Part shown: positions 21,132 through 30,120 of the stretch, piece after piece
How the letters are laid out: the number at the start of each line of letters is the position of its first letter
Numbering within the stretch: position 1 is the first letter of the stretch
Assembly (NCBI GenBank): GCA_015661555.1
Contig: DQVW01000006.1
Span: 1-31,899, forward strand
Length of the DNA: 31,899 nucleotides
Source: Methanothermococcus okinawensis
GTDB lineage: Archaea; AGJL01; Methanococci; Methanococcales; Methanococcaceae
Direction of reading: 5' to 3'
Notes under the pieces: generated by a model
Databases searched by the model: none
What the model was told of the DNA's origin: nothing
The model's input: the letters and a program-made list of their open reading frames with translations, nothing else
Translations under genes and position numbers: made by a program

Positions 21132-23438
21132 TTAGATCCTGGGGATGTTACTCCTCCTATCTAATAACTCCCTTCTCTTTGCATCGTTCCAGTTGGAGAC
21201 ATTCTGTAGATAGCCTGTTATCCTACTGTACTTCTGAATACTGTTACTACCACAGTAGGTACATCTGTCCTTGAGACCTGCCATTGTCCTACCACATCCT
21301 TCACATATACTTAAATTCTTGGTATAGGTCCAGAATCCTATATTGGACTTCTCTGCAATCTTCCTCGTTATGTCCATAAGTACCTCAGGATCTGCGTAGG
21401 CCTCTATATTCCAGAAGTGGGTAATATGCCCACCGTTACAAAGTGGGTGAAACCTCTCCTCTATTCTTACCTTCTCTCCCACAGATACTGGAGCATCTAC
21501 CCTAACATGAGAGGAGTTTGTATAGTAAAGTGTATCTACCTTGGATAGATCACCTCTTACCACAGATTTGCACTCCTCTCTGTAGTACCTGTAATCTAGC
21601 CTGGCAAATCTCCCTGCAGTACTCTCCGCTGGGGTCTGAGTTACACTCCACCTTAGACCTGTCTCCCTCCTTAAGTTATCTGCATACTCCCTCATGTATC
21701 TAATTATCCTCTCCCCGAACTTAAGGGCGTATTTAGACTCATGGAGCTCCTCACCAATATGGTACTTTAGAAGTTCATTTAACCCAACAAAACCAAAGGT
21801 TTTAGTAGTGTTCTCATACCTGTAGTACTGCTCCCCGTTAAACTTCTGTGTTAAGAAGGGGAGTATTCCACACTTAAGTACCCTCTCAGTTACCTGGTGT
21901 TTTATGTACAACGCCCTCTTAAGTAACTCCAACCTCTCATGGAGTATTTCAAATAACCTGTCGTCATCACCTTTAGCCTCATAACCTATCCTTGGAAGGT
22001 TAAGGGTATACCACTGCATATTCCCAGTTCTTAAGGTGTCTATCTCTACATCACCCTTCCAGTCTCCACTTAACCTTGTTCTACAACCCATGGCGTTGGT
22101 ATTCTCCACCTGCCATTCAGGATACATGTTTATAAAGTAAGGTATTCCCCACTTACTACTAAGTTCGTGAAGCTTTATCATAAGATCTTTATTTTCATCC
22201 TTAAATGCCCCCTCTCTCAACTTCACAATGAAGTTTGGGAAGAGGAAAGGTTTTCCTACTGCATCCCCCTCCATCATAACATCTATGAGGGCCTCTAGGA
22301 TAAGTTGAGCCTCCTCCTGGTACTCCTCGTAGGTACCTCTTACACCCCCTGCAACAACAGCCTCCTTATCCCTTAGATACTCAGGTACCTCCAACTCCAG
22401 GTTAATACTACTGAAGACTGTCTGCCCTCCTCTTGCAACGTACATCTGATTCATCTCGTAGATGAACATCTGCATAAGTTGTTTTATCCTCCTGTAAGAT
22501 AACCCCCTCATGTAGGGTGCTAACCATATATTGAACTCGTCAATGGACTGACCTCCGCTCATCTCACACTGGGCGGCACTTAGTACCTTAGCTGCATGTT
22601 GTATTGCCACCTCTGGATGTTTAGCAGGTTTTGAGACACTTGTATGTCTTCCAGTACCGTCCACCTTTAACCCATACATGAAGAAGTTTCTCAAGTCATG
22701 TTGACAGCAGACAGGTCTTATTGCAGCGTATTCCAAGTCGTGAAGATGGATATCCCCCCTCATATGAGCATCTGCAATATCCTTGGGAAATATCTCCAGG
22801 AGGGCGTACTGCTTCATAGTTTCGTCTGCAACCCACTTATGTATGGACTCTGGGTTGTGCATAAGGTTGGCGTTCTCCCTACACCCCTCATTAATAAGTT
22901 TTTTAATATCGTAGATGGGGATACCTAACCTTGTATGCCTTATCCTGTACTCCTCCAACCCGTACTCTATCAACTTGGCATTTACCAGCTCCCTTATCAT
23001 AGGGGCTGTTATATACTTGAGGTTAAGCCTCTTTAAAGACTTCTCAATTTCATCTCCTATCTTCTCGGCAGTTTCCCTGTCGAGACCAGTTTCATCTATG
23101 AGTTTTTTGATAATCCTGTTTTTGTCAAAGGGTTGAATTTCATTGTTGGAGGTTCTAACAACTAAGCTACTCTTCTCCCTGTACTGTTCTAGATAGTTAG
23201 TTCCATTCTCCCTGTCTATCTCTCTAAGTAACTCACATACAACCTCCTTTATCTCCTCGGTAGATATACCGTCGTATAACCTGGAGGGAAGTGCAGCTAG
23301 AATAGCATTTATATGTCTGTAGTCAACCTGAGAGTTTAAAAGGGATTTAACCAACTTGTTTACATCGAATAACTCCCTTACCCCATTCTTCTTAACAACG
23401 TAAATCTTACAATCGCCAGGGTACTTACTACTTATCAT
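21132..23438 (-). CDS. nrdD: Anaerobic ribonucleoside-triphosphate reductase
   Basis: Oxygen-sensitive class III enzyme that makes deoxynucleotides using a glycyl radical. The 768-residue protein has an N-terminal ATP-cone region (VVKKNGVRELFDVNKLVKSL, then a second cone-like segment EIQPFDKNRIIKKLIDETG). The catalytic barrel includes DLEYAAIRPVCCQHDLRNFF and AQCEMSGGQS. The zinc site CEGCG/CTYCG and the C-terminal radical motif RITGYLQNVSNWNDAKRREL follow. No intein is present. I chose ATG 23438 because GGTGAT is four bases upstream on the minus strand; a 15-residue extension to 23483 would be hydrophobic and lacks such a site. The activase nrdG is not in the window. Confidence 0.95.
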   Translation of the reverse strand: MISSKYPGDCKIYVVKKNGVRELFDVNKLVKSLLNSQVDYRHINAILAALPSRLYDGISTEEIKEVVCELLREIDRENGTNYLEQYREKSSLVVRTSNNEIQPFDKNRIIKKLIDETGLDRETAEKIGDEIEKSLKRLNLKYITAPMIRELVNAKLIEYGLEEYRIRHTRLGIPIYDIKKLINEGCRENANLMHNPESIHKWVADETMKQYALLEIFPKDIADAHMRGDIHLHDLEYAAIRPVCCQHDLRNFFMYGLKVDGTGRHTSVSKPAKHPEVAIQHAAKVLSAAQCEMSGGQSIDEFNIWLAPYMRGLSYRRIKQLMQMFIYEMNQMYVARGGQTVFSSINLELEVPEYLRDKEAVVAGGVRGTYEEYQEEAQLILEALIDVMMEGDAVGKPFLFPNFIVKLREGAFKDENKDLMIKLHELSSKWGIPYFINMYPEWQVENTNAMGCRTRLSGDWKGDVEIDTLRTGNMQWYTLNLPRIGYEAKGDDDRLFEILHERLELLKRALYIKHQVTERVLKCGILPFLTQKFNGEQYYRYENTTKTFGFVGLNELLKYHIGEELHESKYALKFGERIIRYMREYADNLRRETGLRWSVTQTPAESTAGRFARLDYRYYREECKSVVRGDLSKVDTLYYTNSSHVRVDAPVSVGEKVRIEERFHPLCNGGHITHFWNIEAYADPEVLMDITRKIAEKSNIGFWTYTKNLSICEGCGRTMAGLKDRCTYCGSNSIQKYSRITGYLQNVSNWNDAKRRELLDRRSNIPRI

Positions 23439-23535
23439 TAATATCACCAGGGGCAAAAAAGTGTCAAATAACAGTAACCCCAAATCTTATTAATACTTTT
23501 TTAATTCCCATTTCTAAATATTAGAAGATTTACAA

Positions 23536-24297
23536 CTATTCTAGCAGATCCTTCAGGGACTCTATACACCTGTCTATATCCCCAATACCCTCCCTCTTCA
23601 TCTCTATCATCTTTATACCCCCTATCCTCCTCAACCTATCCCTGTACTCCTTAAAGGGTATTTTCCCCTTCCCTATACACAGGTGTTCATCTAGTTCTCC
23701 ACAGTTGTCATGGATATGGAGATGGACTATCTTATCTATAACCTCCCTGTCCAGGAAATCCTCAATATTTCTATTTAAGAAGGCGTGACCTATATCGAAG
23801 GTTATCCCTATCTCCTCTAGATGTTCCAGGACCTCCCTACTAGGTTCCCTAAACATAAACATGTTGTAGGAGGGCATATTCTCAATGGCGATCCTGGTAC
23901 TGTACTCCTCCTGGATTCTATTTAACTCCTTCAAGGTCTTTATAAGGGATTGGAGGGCTAGGTTGTAGTCATCCTCGAAGACACAGTAACCTGGATGAAG
24001 TACTAGGATACTACTGTCTATCCTACTGGCAACCTCTAGTATATCCCTAACTAGATCTAAACTTGCCACCCTTATCCTCTCCCTAAAGGAGGAGAGATTT
24101 AGATCTGTCAGTGGGCAGTGCAACGTATACTCTAAGTTGTAGGAGTCCACTACCTCTATATTTTCCTCCCTCATAACGTCCATACTGCCGTCACATAGTA
24201 ACTCAACGTACTTCACCCTCTCCTCTAAAAAGTCTAAAGCACTGGAAAGACTTATTTTAGAATCTAGAAATACACTACAGGATACTCCGATTTTCAT
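23536..24297 (-). CDS. TIM-barrel protein, xylose isomerase/AP endonuclease 2-like (MJ1311-like)
   Basis: A 253-residue member of the sugar phosphate isomerase/epimerase superfamily. Metal-ligand candidates are visible at strand ends: HPGYCVFED, IAIENMPSYNMF (Glu), ITFDIGHAFLN (Asp, His), LHIHDNCGELDEHLCIGKGK (His, Asp) and a final MIEMKREG (Glu). These suit an isomerase, epimerase or endonuclease-like metal site; the substrate cannot be told. It begins 10 bases after the methyltransferase gene at 24308 and is presumably in its operon. Confidence 0.8.
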   Translation of the reverse strand: MKIGVSCSVFLDSKISLSSALDFLEERVKYVELLCDGSMDVMREENIEVVDSYNLEYTLHCPLTDLNLSSFRERIRVASLDLVRDILEVASRIDSSILVLHPGYCVFEDDYNLALQSLIKTLKELNRIQEEYSTRIAIENMPSYNMFMFREPSREVLEHLEEIGITFDIGHAFLNRNIEDFLDREVIDKIVHLHIHDNCGELDEHLCIGKGKIPFKEYRDRLRRIGGIKMIEMKREGIGDIDRCIESLKDLLE

Positions 24298-24307
24298 ACT
24301 TTCACGT

Positions 24308-25102
24308 CTACTTCACCTTTCTAAACTTTGCAATGAAGAAGGGCTCATCTGGGGGGTGTATCCTCAGGGTCCCCTTTACTCCACCTTCCCTTATATTTAC
24401 ACCTTTCGCCACCTCTATAAAGTAGGTGATATCAACAAGTTGGACATCTTCCCTCCTATCCAGTATATACTGGACCACCTCCTCGTTCTCCTCCACCTCC
24501 TGGGAACATGTACTGTAGACCAACTCCCCTCCCACCTTGAGGATGTTGAGAGCTACGTCCAACATACCCTTCTGCCTCCTAGAGCAGTACTCTATATCCT
24601 CCTTTGTAATCTCTCTACTTCTACCCTTTACTGGATTTCCTGTACAGGGGGCGTCCAGGAGTATCTTGTCATAGTGCACCTGAAGTCTATCTAACTTGAG
24701 GGCATCCATATTTAGGATTAAAACATTTTTAATGCCAAGTCTATGGACGTTGGAGGATAGGCTTCTCAACCTCTCCCTCTTTATATCGTTGGCCACGATA
24801 ATACCCTGGTTGCCCATCAACTGGGCCATATGGGTGGTTTTCCCACCAGGTGCTGCACACATGTCCAGCACCATATCTTCACTGGAGGGGTCTAGGACAA
24901 TAGGAGGTACAGTGGAGGATACAGTCTGTAAGTAGTAGTATCCAAAGAGATACTCTGGAGTGCAACCTGGGGAGAAGGGGGACTTCACTATTTTAAACAT
25001 GTAGTCTAGATAGGTGTCCTCCAACACCATCCCCTTACTCTCAAGTCTCTCCCTCAACCTCTGGGGAGATATCTTTAAGGTATTCACCCTAAGGTACTGC
25101 AT
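24308..25102 (-). CDS. tRNA (cytosine-5) methyltransferase, NOL1/NOP2/Sun family (archaeal Trm4-like)
   Basis: SAM-dependent RNA m5C methyltransferase of 264 residues. The SAM-binding motif is MVLDMCAAPGGKTTHMAQLM (about 77-96). Motif IV with its Cys is LLDAPCTGNPVKG, and the catalytic-Cys motif VI is YSTCSQEVEENEEVV. The N-terminus (MQYLRVNTLKISPQRLRERL) is the short RNA-contact region of the compact archaeal type, like MJ0026. Length is normal for that group. tRNA is the likely target by family, but rRNA cannot be excluded. Confidence 0.9.
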   Translation of the reverse strand: MQYLRVNTLKISPQRLRERLESKGMVLEDTYLDYMFKIVKSPFSPGCTPEYLFGYYYLQTVSSTVPPIVLDPSSEDMVLDMCAAPGGKTTHMAQLMGNQGIIVANDIKRERLRSLSSNVHRLGIKNVLILNMDALKLDRLQVHYDKILLDAPCTGNPVKGRSREITKEDIEYCSRRQKGMLDVALNILKVGGELVYSTCSQEVEENEEVVQYILDRREDVQLVDITYFIEVAKGVNIREGGVKGTLRIHPPDEPFFIAKFRKVK

Positions 25103-25166
25103 TTTTGATCCCTCTGGATAAAATAATTATAATGGTCATTTTCATAATACTTCTAGGGTGATCCCC

Positions 25167-26084
25167 GTGGGCTTAAAACATCTAATATCTATCAGGGATA
25201 TGGGAAAGGAGGAGATTCTAGAGATACTAGAAGAGTCCAGGAAGATGGAGGATATTCTAAACTCCAAGAAAACATTAAAGATTATGGAGGGCAAGATACT
25301 GGCTACCCTATTTTATGAACCCTCCACAAGGACTAGGCTGTCCTTTGAAACTGCCATGAAAAGACTGGGAGGTTCTGTTATCGGCTTTACAGATATAAGG
25401 AATACCTCAGTTATGAAGGGGGAGAGTTTAAGAGATACTATAAGGGTAGTTAGTGACTACGTAGATATAATAACTATAAGGCATCCCTGTGAAGGTGCTG
25501 CAAGGTTGGCCAGTGAGTACTCCTCTGTCCCAGTTATCAATGCAGGAGATGGTTCAAATCAACATCCCACCCAGACACTTCTAGACCTCTATACAATATT
25601 GAGGGAGATAGGAAGGATTGACGGCATTACAGTGGCCTTTTTAGGGGACTTGAAGTATGGGAGAACTGTTCACTCCCTATGTTACGCCCTCTCCCTCTTT
25701 GAAGATGTGGAGATAAGGTTTATATCCCCAGAGGAACTTAGGATACCCAGGGAGATAGTATGCGACCTCCTGGAGAGGGGGGTAAAGTTCTCCGAGATGA
25801 AGACCATAGATCTAGATGGTGTAGATGTGGTCTATGTAACCAGGATACAGAAGGAGAGGTTTCCAGATCTCAACGAGTATCAGAGGGTAAAGGGGAAGTA
25901 TAAACTTACGTTGGAACATGTTAAGGACAGGGATCTTATAGTTATGCATCCCCTCCCTAGGGTAGATGAGATAGATCCAAGGATAGACAACCTCTCACAG
26001 GCCAAGTACTTTAAACAGTCCTTCTACGGAGTGCCTGTGAGGATGGCCATCCTGAAGATGCTACTGGAACAAAATTATCGGTGA
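25167..26084 (+). CDS. pyrB: Aspartate carbamoyltransferase catalytic subunit
   Basis: Condenses carbamoyl phosphate with aspartate, the first committed step of pyrimidine synthesis. Signatures are the phosphate-binding FYEPSTRTRLSFETAMKRLG (about 48-67), RHPCEGAARLASEY, the HPTQTLLDLYTI loop and VMHPLPRVDEID. The start GTG 25167 (MGLKHLISIRDM, 305 residues) is chosen because GGTGAT (25157-25162) lies four bases before it; GTG 25158 overlaps that site. The regulatory chain pyrI is not in the window. carA follows after 4 bases. Confidence 0.96.
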   Translation: MGLKHLISIRDMGKEEILEILEESRKMEDILNSKKTLKIMEGKILATLFYEPSTRTRLSFETAMKRLGGSVIGFTDIRNTSVMKGESLRDTIRVVSDYVDIITIRHPCEGAARLASEYSSVPVINAGDGSNQHPTQTLLDLYTILREIGRIDGITVAFLGDLKYGRTVHSLCYALSLFEDVEIRFISPEELRIPREIVCDLLERGVKFSEMKTIDLDGVDVVYVTRIQKERFPDLNEYQRVKGKYKLTLEHVKDRDLIVMHPLPRVDEIDPRIDNLSQAKYFKQSFYGVPVRMAILKMLLEQNYR

Positions 26085-26088
26085 GAAC

Positions 26089-27162
26089 TTGCATGGCATA
26101 CTTGTTTTAGAGGATGGAACTGTACTAAAGGGTAAAGGGTTTGGCGCTGAAAAGGAGGTTCTAGGAGAGCTTGTATTTAACACCAGTATGACAGGATACG
26201 TTGAGGTACTTACAGATCCCTCCTACAAGGGACAGATCGTTACCATGACCTATCCCCTTATTGGAAACTACGGGGTTGAGGAGAGGTGGTATGAATCAGA
26301 TGGGATTAAGGTGGAGGGTTTTGTTGTAAAGGATCTAACTGGAGAGGAGCTAGATAGATTTTTAAAGGAGTACGATGTCCCTGGCATCTACTACGTAGAC
26401 ACCAGATTTATAACTAGAAAGATTAGATCTGGAGGTGTTGTGAAGGCCTTCCTGAAGACATCCTCTGAGCCTATAGAGGAGAAGGAGATTAAGAGATATA
26501 TTGAGTTAGCCAGGGGGCACAGGGATCTCTCGGAGATGGACCTTGTACCTCTAGTATCTACAGGGCAGGTAATTATTCACAGGGCCGAGGACGAGGTTGC
26601 CAGGTGTGTCCTTATAGACTGTGGGGTTAAGAGGAGTATTATCAGATGTCTCCTTGAGAGGGGATGTACAGTTATCCAGGTGCCCTACAATACACCTCCA
26701 GAGGAGATACTGAAGTACAGACCTCACTTTGTACTGGTATCTAACGGTCCTGGAGATCCTGTAAGAGTTAAGGAGGCTGTAGAGACTGTAAGATCCCTTA
26801 TAGGGAAGGTCCCCCTTACAGGTATCTGTCTAGGCCATCAGATTATTACACTGGCCCTAGGTGGGGAGACCTACAAGATGAAGTTTGGGCATAGGGGAGG
26901 GAATCAGCCTGTGAAGGATCTAGAGAGAGATAAGGTATACATTACCTCTCAGAACCACGGCTATGCTGTAAGGGGTGAAACACTACCTAAGGATATCTCG
27001 GTGTGGAATATCAATTTAAACGATAACACGGTGGAGGGGCTAATATCTAGGGAGAGAGGTATCCTCTGTGTCCAGTACCACCCAGAGGGTGGTCCAGGTC
27101 CCCATGATGCAAGGCATATCTTCGACGAGATGATAAAGTTAGGCCTGGAGAGGGAGTTATAA
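26089..27162 (+). CDS. carA: Carbamoyl-phosphate synthase small subunit
   Basis: Glutamine amidotransferase subunit that supplies ammonia to CarB for carbamoyl phosphate. The 357 residues have the N-terminal domain (VLEDGTVLKGKGFGAEKEVL, NTSMTGYVEVLTDPSYKGQI). A class I amidotransferase domain follows, with SNGPGDP, the Cys nucleophile in GICLGHQIITLALGG and the His/Glu pair in VQYHPEGGPGPHD. The start is TTG at 26089, with GGTGA overlapping the pyrB stop. CarB is not in the window. Its last 6 bases overlap the end of the converging peptidase gene. Confidence 0.96.
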   Translation: MHGILVLEDGTVLKGKGFGAEKEVLGELVFNTSMTGYVEVLTDPSYKGQIVTMTYPLIGNYGVEERWYESDGIKVEGFVVKDLTGEELDRFLKEYDVPGIYYVDTRFITRKIRSGGVVKAFLKTSSEPIEEKEIKRYIELARGHRDLSEMDLVPLVSTGQVIIHRAEDEVARCVLIDCGVKRSIIRCLLERGCTVIQVPYNTPPEEILKYRPHFVLVSNGPGDPVRVKEAVETVRSLIGKVPLTGICLGHQIITLALGGETYKMKFGHRGGNQPVKDLERDKVYITSQNHGYAVRGETLPKDISVWNINLNDNTVEGLISRERGILCVQYHPEGGPGPHDARHIFDEMIKLGLEREL

Positions 27163-28152
27163 TATTTTAAATCCATCCTTTTTTATAAGGTAGAGATCCT
27201 CTATTCTAACACCGAAGTCCTCCAGGTATATACCTGGCTCAAGGGTTATCACCATATTTTCCTTCAAGGTTACATCCTCCCTAGTTTTAGAACTTATGGA
27301 AGGTTCCTCGTGGACACTTACCCCTACACCATGTCCAAGGGAGTGTATAAAGTATCCCTTATACTCTCCCATCAAATCCCTTGCCAACCTATCCAACTCC
27401 CTTACAGGGACACCCTCTCTAAGGTGGTCCTCCAACTCCCCCTTGACCTCACTTACTAATTCATAGATCTCCCTGTACCTTCTATCCTCCTTTAGTATTA
27501 CCGTCCTAGTAATGTCTGAACAGTATCCCCTGTAAACTGCACCGATGTCGATAACCACTATATTCCTAATTACATCCCTAGAGGGTAGTCCATGGGGAAG
27601 TGCAGTCTTTCTATCTGAAATTACTATGGAGTCAAAGGCTGGCTTTATACTCCCCATCTTCTTCATCTTATACTCTATCTCCCCTGCCAACTCTATCTCT
27701 GTAATGTTCTCCCTACTAAGACACTCTATTCCATACTCCATAGCCCTTCTACTTATACGGGATGCCCTCCTGATAAACTCTATCTCCCTCCCCCTCTTCA
27801 CGCTTCTCATCTCCAACAACTTCTTAGACACCACCTTGTAGTCCCCTGCTAGATATTTGAGATACTTCACTGGGAAGGTCTCCTCCACACCGTCACATCC
27901 CTTAATTACATCCTTTACATTCTCCATTAGGGAGACCTCAATCTCCCCATCTTGGAAACCTCTGTACTCCAACTTTGGAAGGTGAAGTACAGCCCTTCCC
28001 TCCTTCACATGGAAGGTTAGAAGGGAGTTGTAAGGTGGATATCTCTCTAGGAAGTAATTTATATTGTCCCTACTTAGGAGTACACACCTCTCTATTCCCT
28101 CTCCCTCTAGGTAATCGAGGAAAGCCCTAATTTTATCCACTTTTTCACCCAT
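27157..28152 (-). CDS. Xaa-Pro dipeptidase / aminopeptidase P family (M24)
   Basis: Metallopeptidase of 331 residues that cleaves X-Pro bonds. An N-terminal creatinase-like domain (RAFLDYLEGEGIERCVLLSR) precedes the pita-bread catalytic domain. That domain has the two-metal ligands in VVIDIGAVYRGYCSDITRTV (two Asp), SLGHGVGVSVHEEP (His), LEPGIYLEDFG (Glu) and GVRIEDLYLI (Glu). HGLPSRDVI is also conserved. It is monocistronic and divergent from rps8e, with a 67-base promoter gap between. Confidence 0.92.
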   Translation of the reverse strand: MGEKVDKIRAFLDYLEGEGIERCVLLSRDNINYFLERYPPYNSLLTFHVKEGRAVLHLPKLEYRGFQDGEIEVSLMENVKDVIKGCDGVEETFPVKYLKYLAGDYKVVSKKLLEMRSVKRGREIEFIRRASRISRRAMEYGIECLSRENITEIELAGEIEYKMKKMGSIKPAFDSIVISDRKTALPHGLPSRDVIRNIVVIDIGAVYRGYCSDITRTVILKEDRRYREIYELVSEVKGELEDHLREGVPVRELDRLARDLMGEYKGYFIHSLGHGVGVSVHEEPSISSKTREDVTLKENMVITLEPGIYLEDFGVRIEDLYLIKKDGFKIL

Positions 28153-28219
28153 AGATAAATTTTTATACTATAATTTTTCTCTTAATTCTGCCGTTAAAAA
28201 ATGTTGATCTGGTGATAGG

Positions 28220-28603
28220 ATGGGAGTGTGGCAGGGTGGGAGTAACAGGAAACCCTCAGGGGGTAAGTATAAGAGAGCCGCCAAGAAACGTAGAAGGGAG
28301 ATGGGTAGAGAACCTACCGAGACCTTCCTGGCAGAAGAGGTTAGGATGAAAATCATAAGAACAAGGGGAGGAAATAGAAAGGTTAGGTTGTTGAGAACTA
28401 ACTATGCAAATGTAATGGATCCTAAGAAGGGTATATGTAAGAAGGTGGCAATACTAAACGTAGTGGAGAACGAGGCCAACAAACACTACATAAGGAGAAA
28501 CATTATTACAAAGGGGGCCATTATTGAAACTGAGTTAGGTAAGGCAAAGGTTACCTCAAGACCTGGACAGGATGGGGTAGTTAACGCAGTTCTTATAGAG
28601 TAA
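28220..28603 (+). CDS. rps8e: 30S ribosomal protein S8e
   Basis: Small-subunit ribosomal protein of 127 residues, the short archaeal form. It begins MGVWQGGSNRKPSGGKYKRA, followed by a very basic stretch (KKRRREMGREPTETFL). Also visible are VRMKIIRTRGGNRKVRLLRT and the end KVTSRPGQDGVVNAVLIE. GGTGAT is three bases before the ATG. It overlaps the end of the converging gene at 28593 by 11 bases. Confidence 0.97.
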   Translation: MGVWQGGSNRKPSGGKYKRAAKKRRREMGREPTETFLAEEVRMKIIRTRGGNRKVRLLRTNYANVMDPKKGICKKVAILNVVENEANKHYIRRNIITKGAIIETELGKAKVTSRPGQDGVVNAVLIE

Positions 28604-29000
28604 GATCCTTCTGCTCCTTCTCCTTCATCTCCTTTCTAAGTTTGTAGTAGTGATACTCCACAGTCTTAATATTCAACCCTGTTATCTGGGCGATCTCCCA
28701 AGGTTTTTTATCCATGTACTTGGCAACGATCTCCCTGACCTTGGAGGGCCTTCCCACCCTTACCTTTAAAGGTTTAACTGTTAAACCTATCTCCTTCAGA
28801 GCCTCAATAAGTTTTTTCTTGGTACGTCTATACTTCGAGGGAGGTAAATAGATAGTGTTGATGTTGGTGTTCTCCAGGAGGTAGATAATCAGGTCCTTTG
28901 AGAGCTCTGTATTTATGTAGATCTCCTTCTCATCTCCCAGATCCATATTTTTCAACTTTTCAATAATCTCCTGGGGAGACTTCCCTCTAACTTCTATCAT
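28593..29000 (-). CDS. DUF1699 family protein with C-terminal helix-turn-helix
   Basis: A 135-residue methanogen protein. The N-terminal half (KSPQEIIEKLKNMDLGDEKE, then IYLPPSKYRRTKKKLIEALK) looks like a small alpha/beta domain. A short basic AT-hook-like stretch, VRVGRPSKVREI (about 81-92), leads into a helix-turn-helix, KPWEIAQITGLNIKTVEYHYYKLRKEM. This suggests DNA binding. I recall it as DUF1699; no target is known to me. It is on the minus strand, converging on rps8e and divergent from the regulator gene at 29137. Confidence 0.75.
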   Translation of the reverse strand: MIEVRGKSPQEIIEKLKNMDLGDEKEIYINTELSKDLIIYLLENTNINTIYLPPSKYRRTKKKLIEALKEIGLTVKPLKVRVGRPSKVREIVAKYMDKKPWEIAQITGLNIKTVEYHYYKLRKEMKEKEQKDLTL

Positions 29001-29136
29001 GTGGAAATCACCACGATGGTATAGATGTTGTCACTCTTTTGTTAATTTTAATAGAACAAATTGTAGTAATTTATTTATATCATTAAATATATAAAATTTA
29101 TTTTACCATGAACATGATTTTTCAGGGGGTGAGACT

Positions 29137-30111
29137 ATGAGGGAGATCCTCCTATCAGAGTGTGTTGAGATACTTCAGAGGTTCAACTTTATGGTCTCAC
29201 AAACCTTTGGTAGATCCTGTTTTGACATACTTGCTAGAAAGGGTAACAGGAAGTATCTTATAAAGGTGTTAAAAAACATAGACAGTTTAAGTTATGAGCA
29301 GTCCAGGGAGTTGTTAAAACTCTCTAGGATCCTGGGGGCCACCCCTCTTATAATCGGTATGAGAACTAGAAATCTCCCCATGGAGGATGGGGTGGTGTAT
29401 GAAAGACACAACATTAAGGCTGTTACACTTAGAACCTTTGAGGCCTATCTAGAGGGTGAACCTCCAATTGTCTACGCTGGAAGAGGTGGCTTCTTTGTAA
29501 ATATAGATGGGGAGACTTTGAGGACTGTTAGGGAGAAGTTAAATATATCCGTGGGGGAGTTAGCTGAGTACTGTAATGTCTCCAGGAAGATGATATACAA
29601 GTATGAGCAGAACCTTGCAAATCCTACCATAGATGTTGCCCTGAAGATAGAGGAGTATCTGGATACCCCTCTTATAAGGGGTATATCCCTTGAGGCAGGT
29701 GAGGGAGAGATAGGGGATATTGAGGTAGAGGGTTACAGGGAGAGAGGTAGGGCTAGAAGGGAAAGAGATTTCAAACTCTACGTCCTCAGTATATTTAAAC
29801 AGTTGGGGTTCAACACCACAGAGGTTAAAAGGGCACCCTTCGATGCAGTTGTAGAGAAGGAGGATGTTAAAATTGAGGAGTATAACCTATGCAGCCTGGT
29901 ACTTACCGGTATTGAGGAGAGGGAGACTGAGGAGACCAGGCAGAAGATGTTAATTGTAAGTAAACTCTCCAGTGTGTTAAACAGTGGTTCCCTCCTAGTC
30001 CTTGAGAAGGAGAACAGCTCCAGTATAGACTACGTAAAGACCATAAATGTAAGGGAGTTGGAGAGGATGGAGGATGCCTCAGATCTCCTGGAGTACATAG
30101 CCAGTAAGTAA
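29137..30111 (+). CDS. Putative HTH-type transcriptional regulator (MJ1164-like)
   Basis: A 324-residue archaeal regulator family protein. A Cro/CI-type helix-turn-helix is central: TLRTVREKLNISVGELAEYC followed by NVSRKMIYKYEQNLANPTID (about 128-167). On either side lie similar domains. The N-terminal one has FMVSQTFGRSCFDILARKGN and IIGMRTRN; the C-terminal one has GFNTTEVKRAPFDAVVEKED and a matching helix-strand order. The FDILA...LIKVLK pattern resembles the nuclease-like fold of restriction enzymes but may be only structural. It starts at ATG with an AT-rich region upstream (29001-29136). Confidence 0.85.
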   Translation: MREILLSECVEILQRFNFMVSQTFGRSCFDILARKGNRKYLIKVLKNIDSLSYEQSRELLKLSRILGATPLIIGMRTRNLPMEDGVVYERHNIKAVTLRTFEAYLEGEPPIVYAGRGGFFVNIDGETLRTVREKLNISVGELAEYCNVSRKMIYKYEQNLANPTIDVALKIEEYLDTPLIRGISLEAGEGEIGDIEVEGYRERGRARRERDFKLYVLSIFKQLGFNTTEVKRAPFDAVVEKEDVKIEEYNLCSLVLTGIEERETEETRQKMLIVSKLSSVLNSGSLLVLEKENSSSIDYVKTINVRELERMEDASDLLEYIASK

Positions 30112-30120
30112 GGTGAAAAG

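Noticed and set aside
23439..23483. N-terminal extension of NrdD to an upstream ATG at 23483
   Set aside because: The 15 extra residues are hydrophobic, and GGTGAT is correctly spaced only for ATG 23438.
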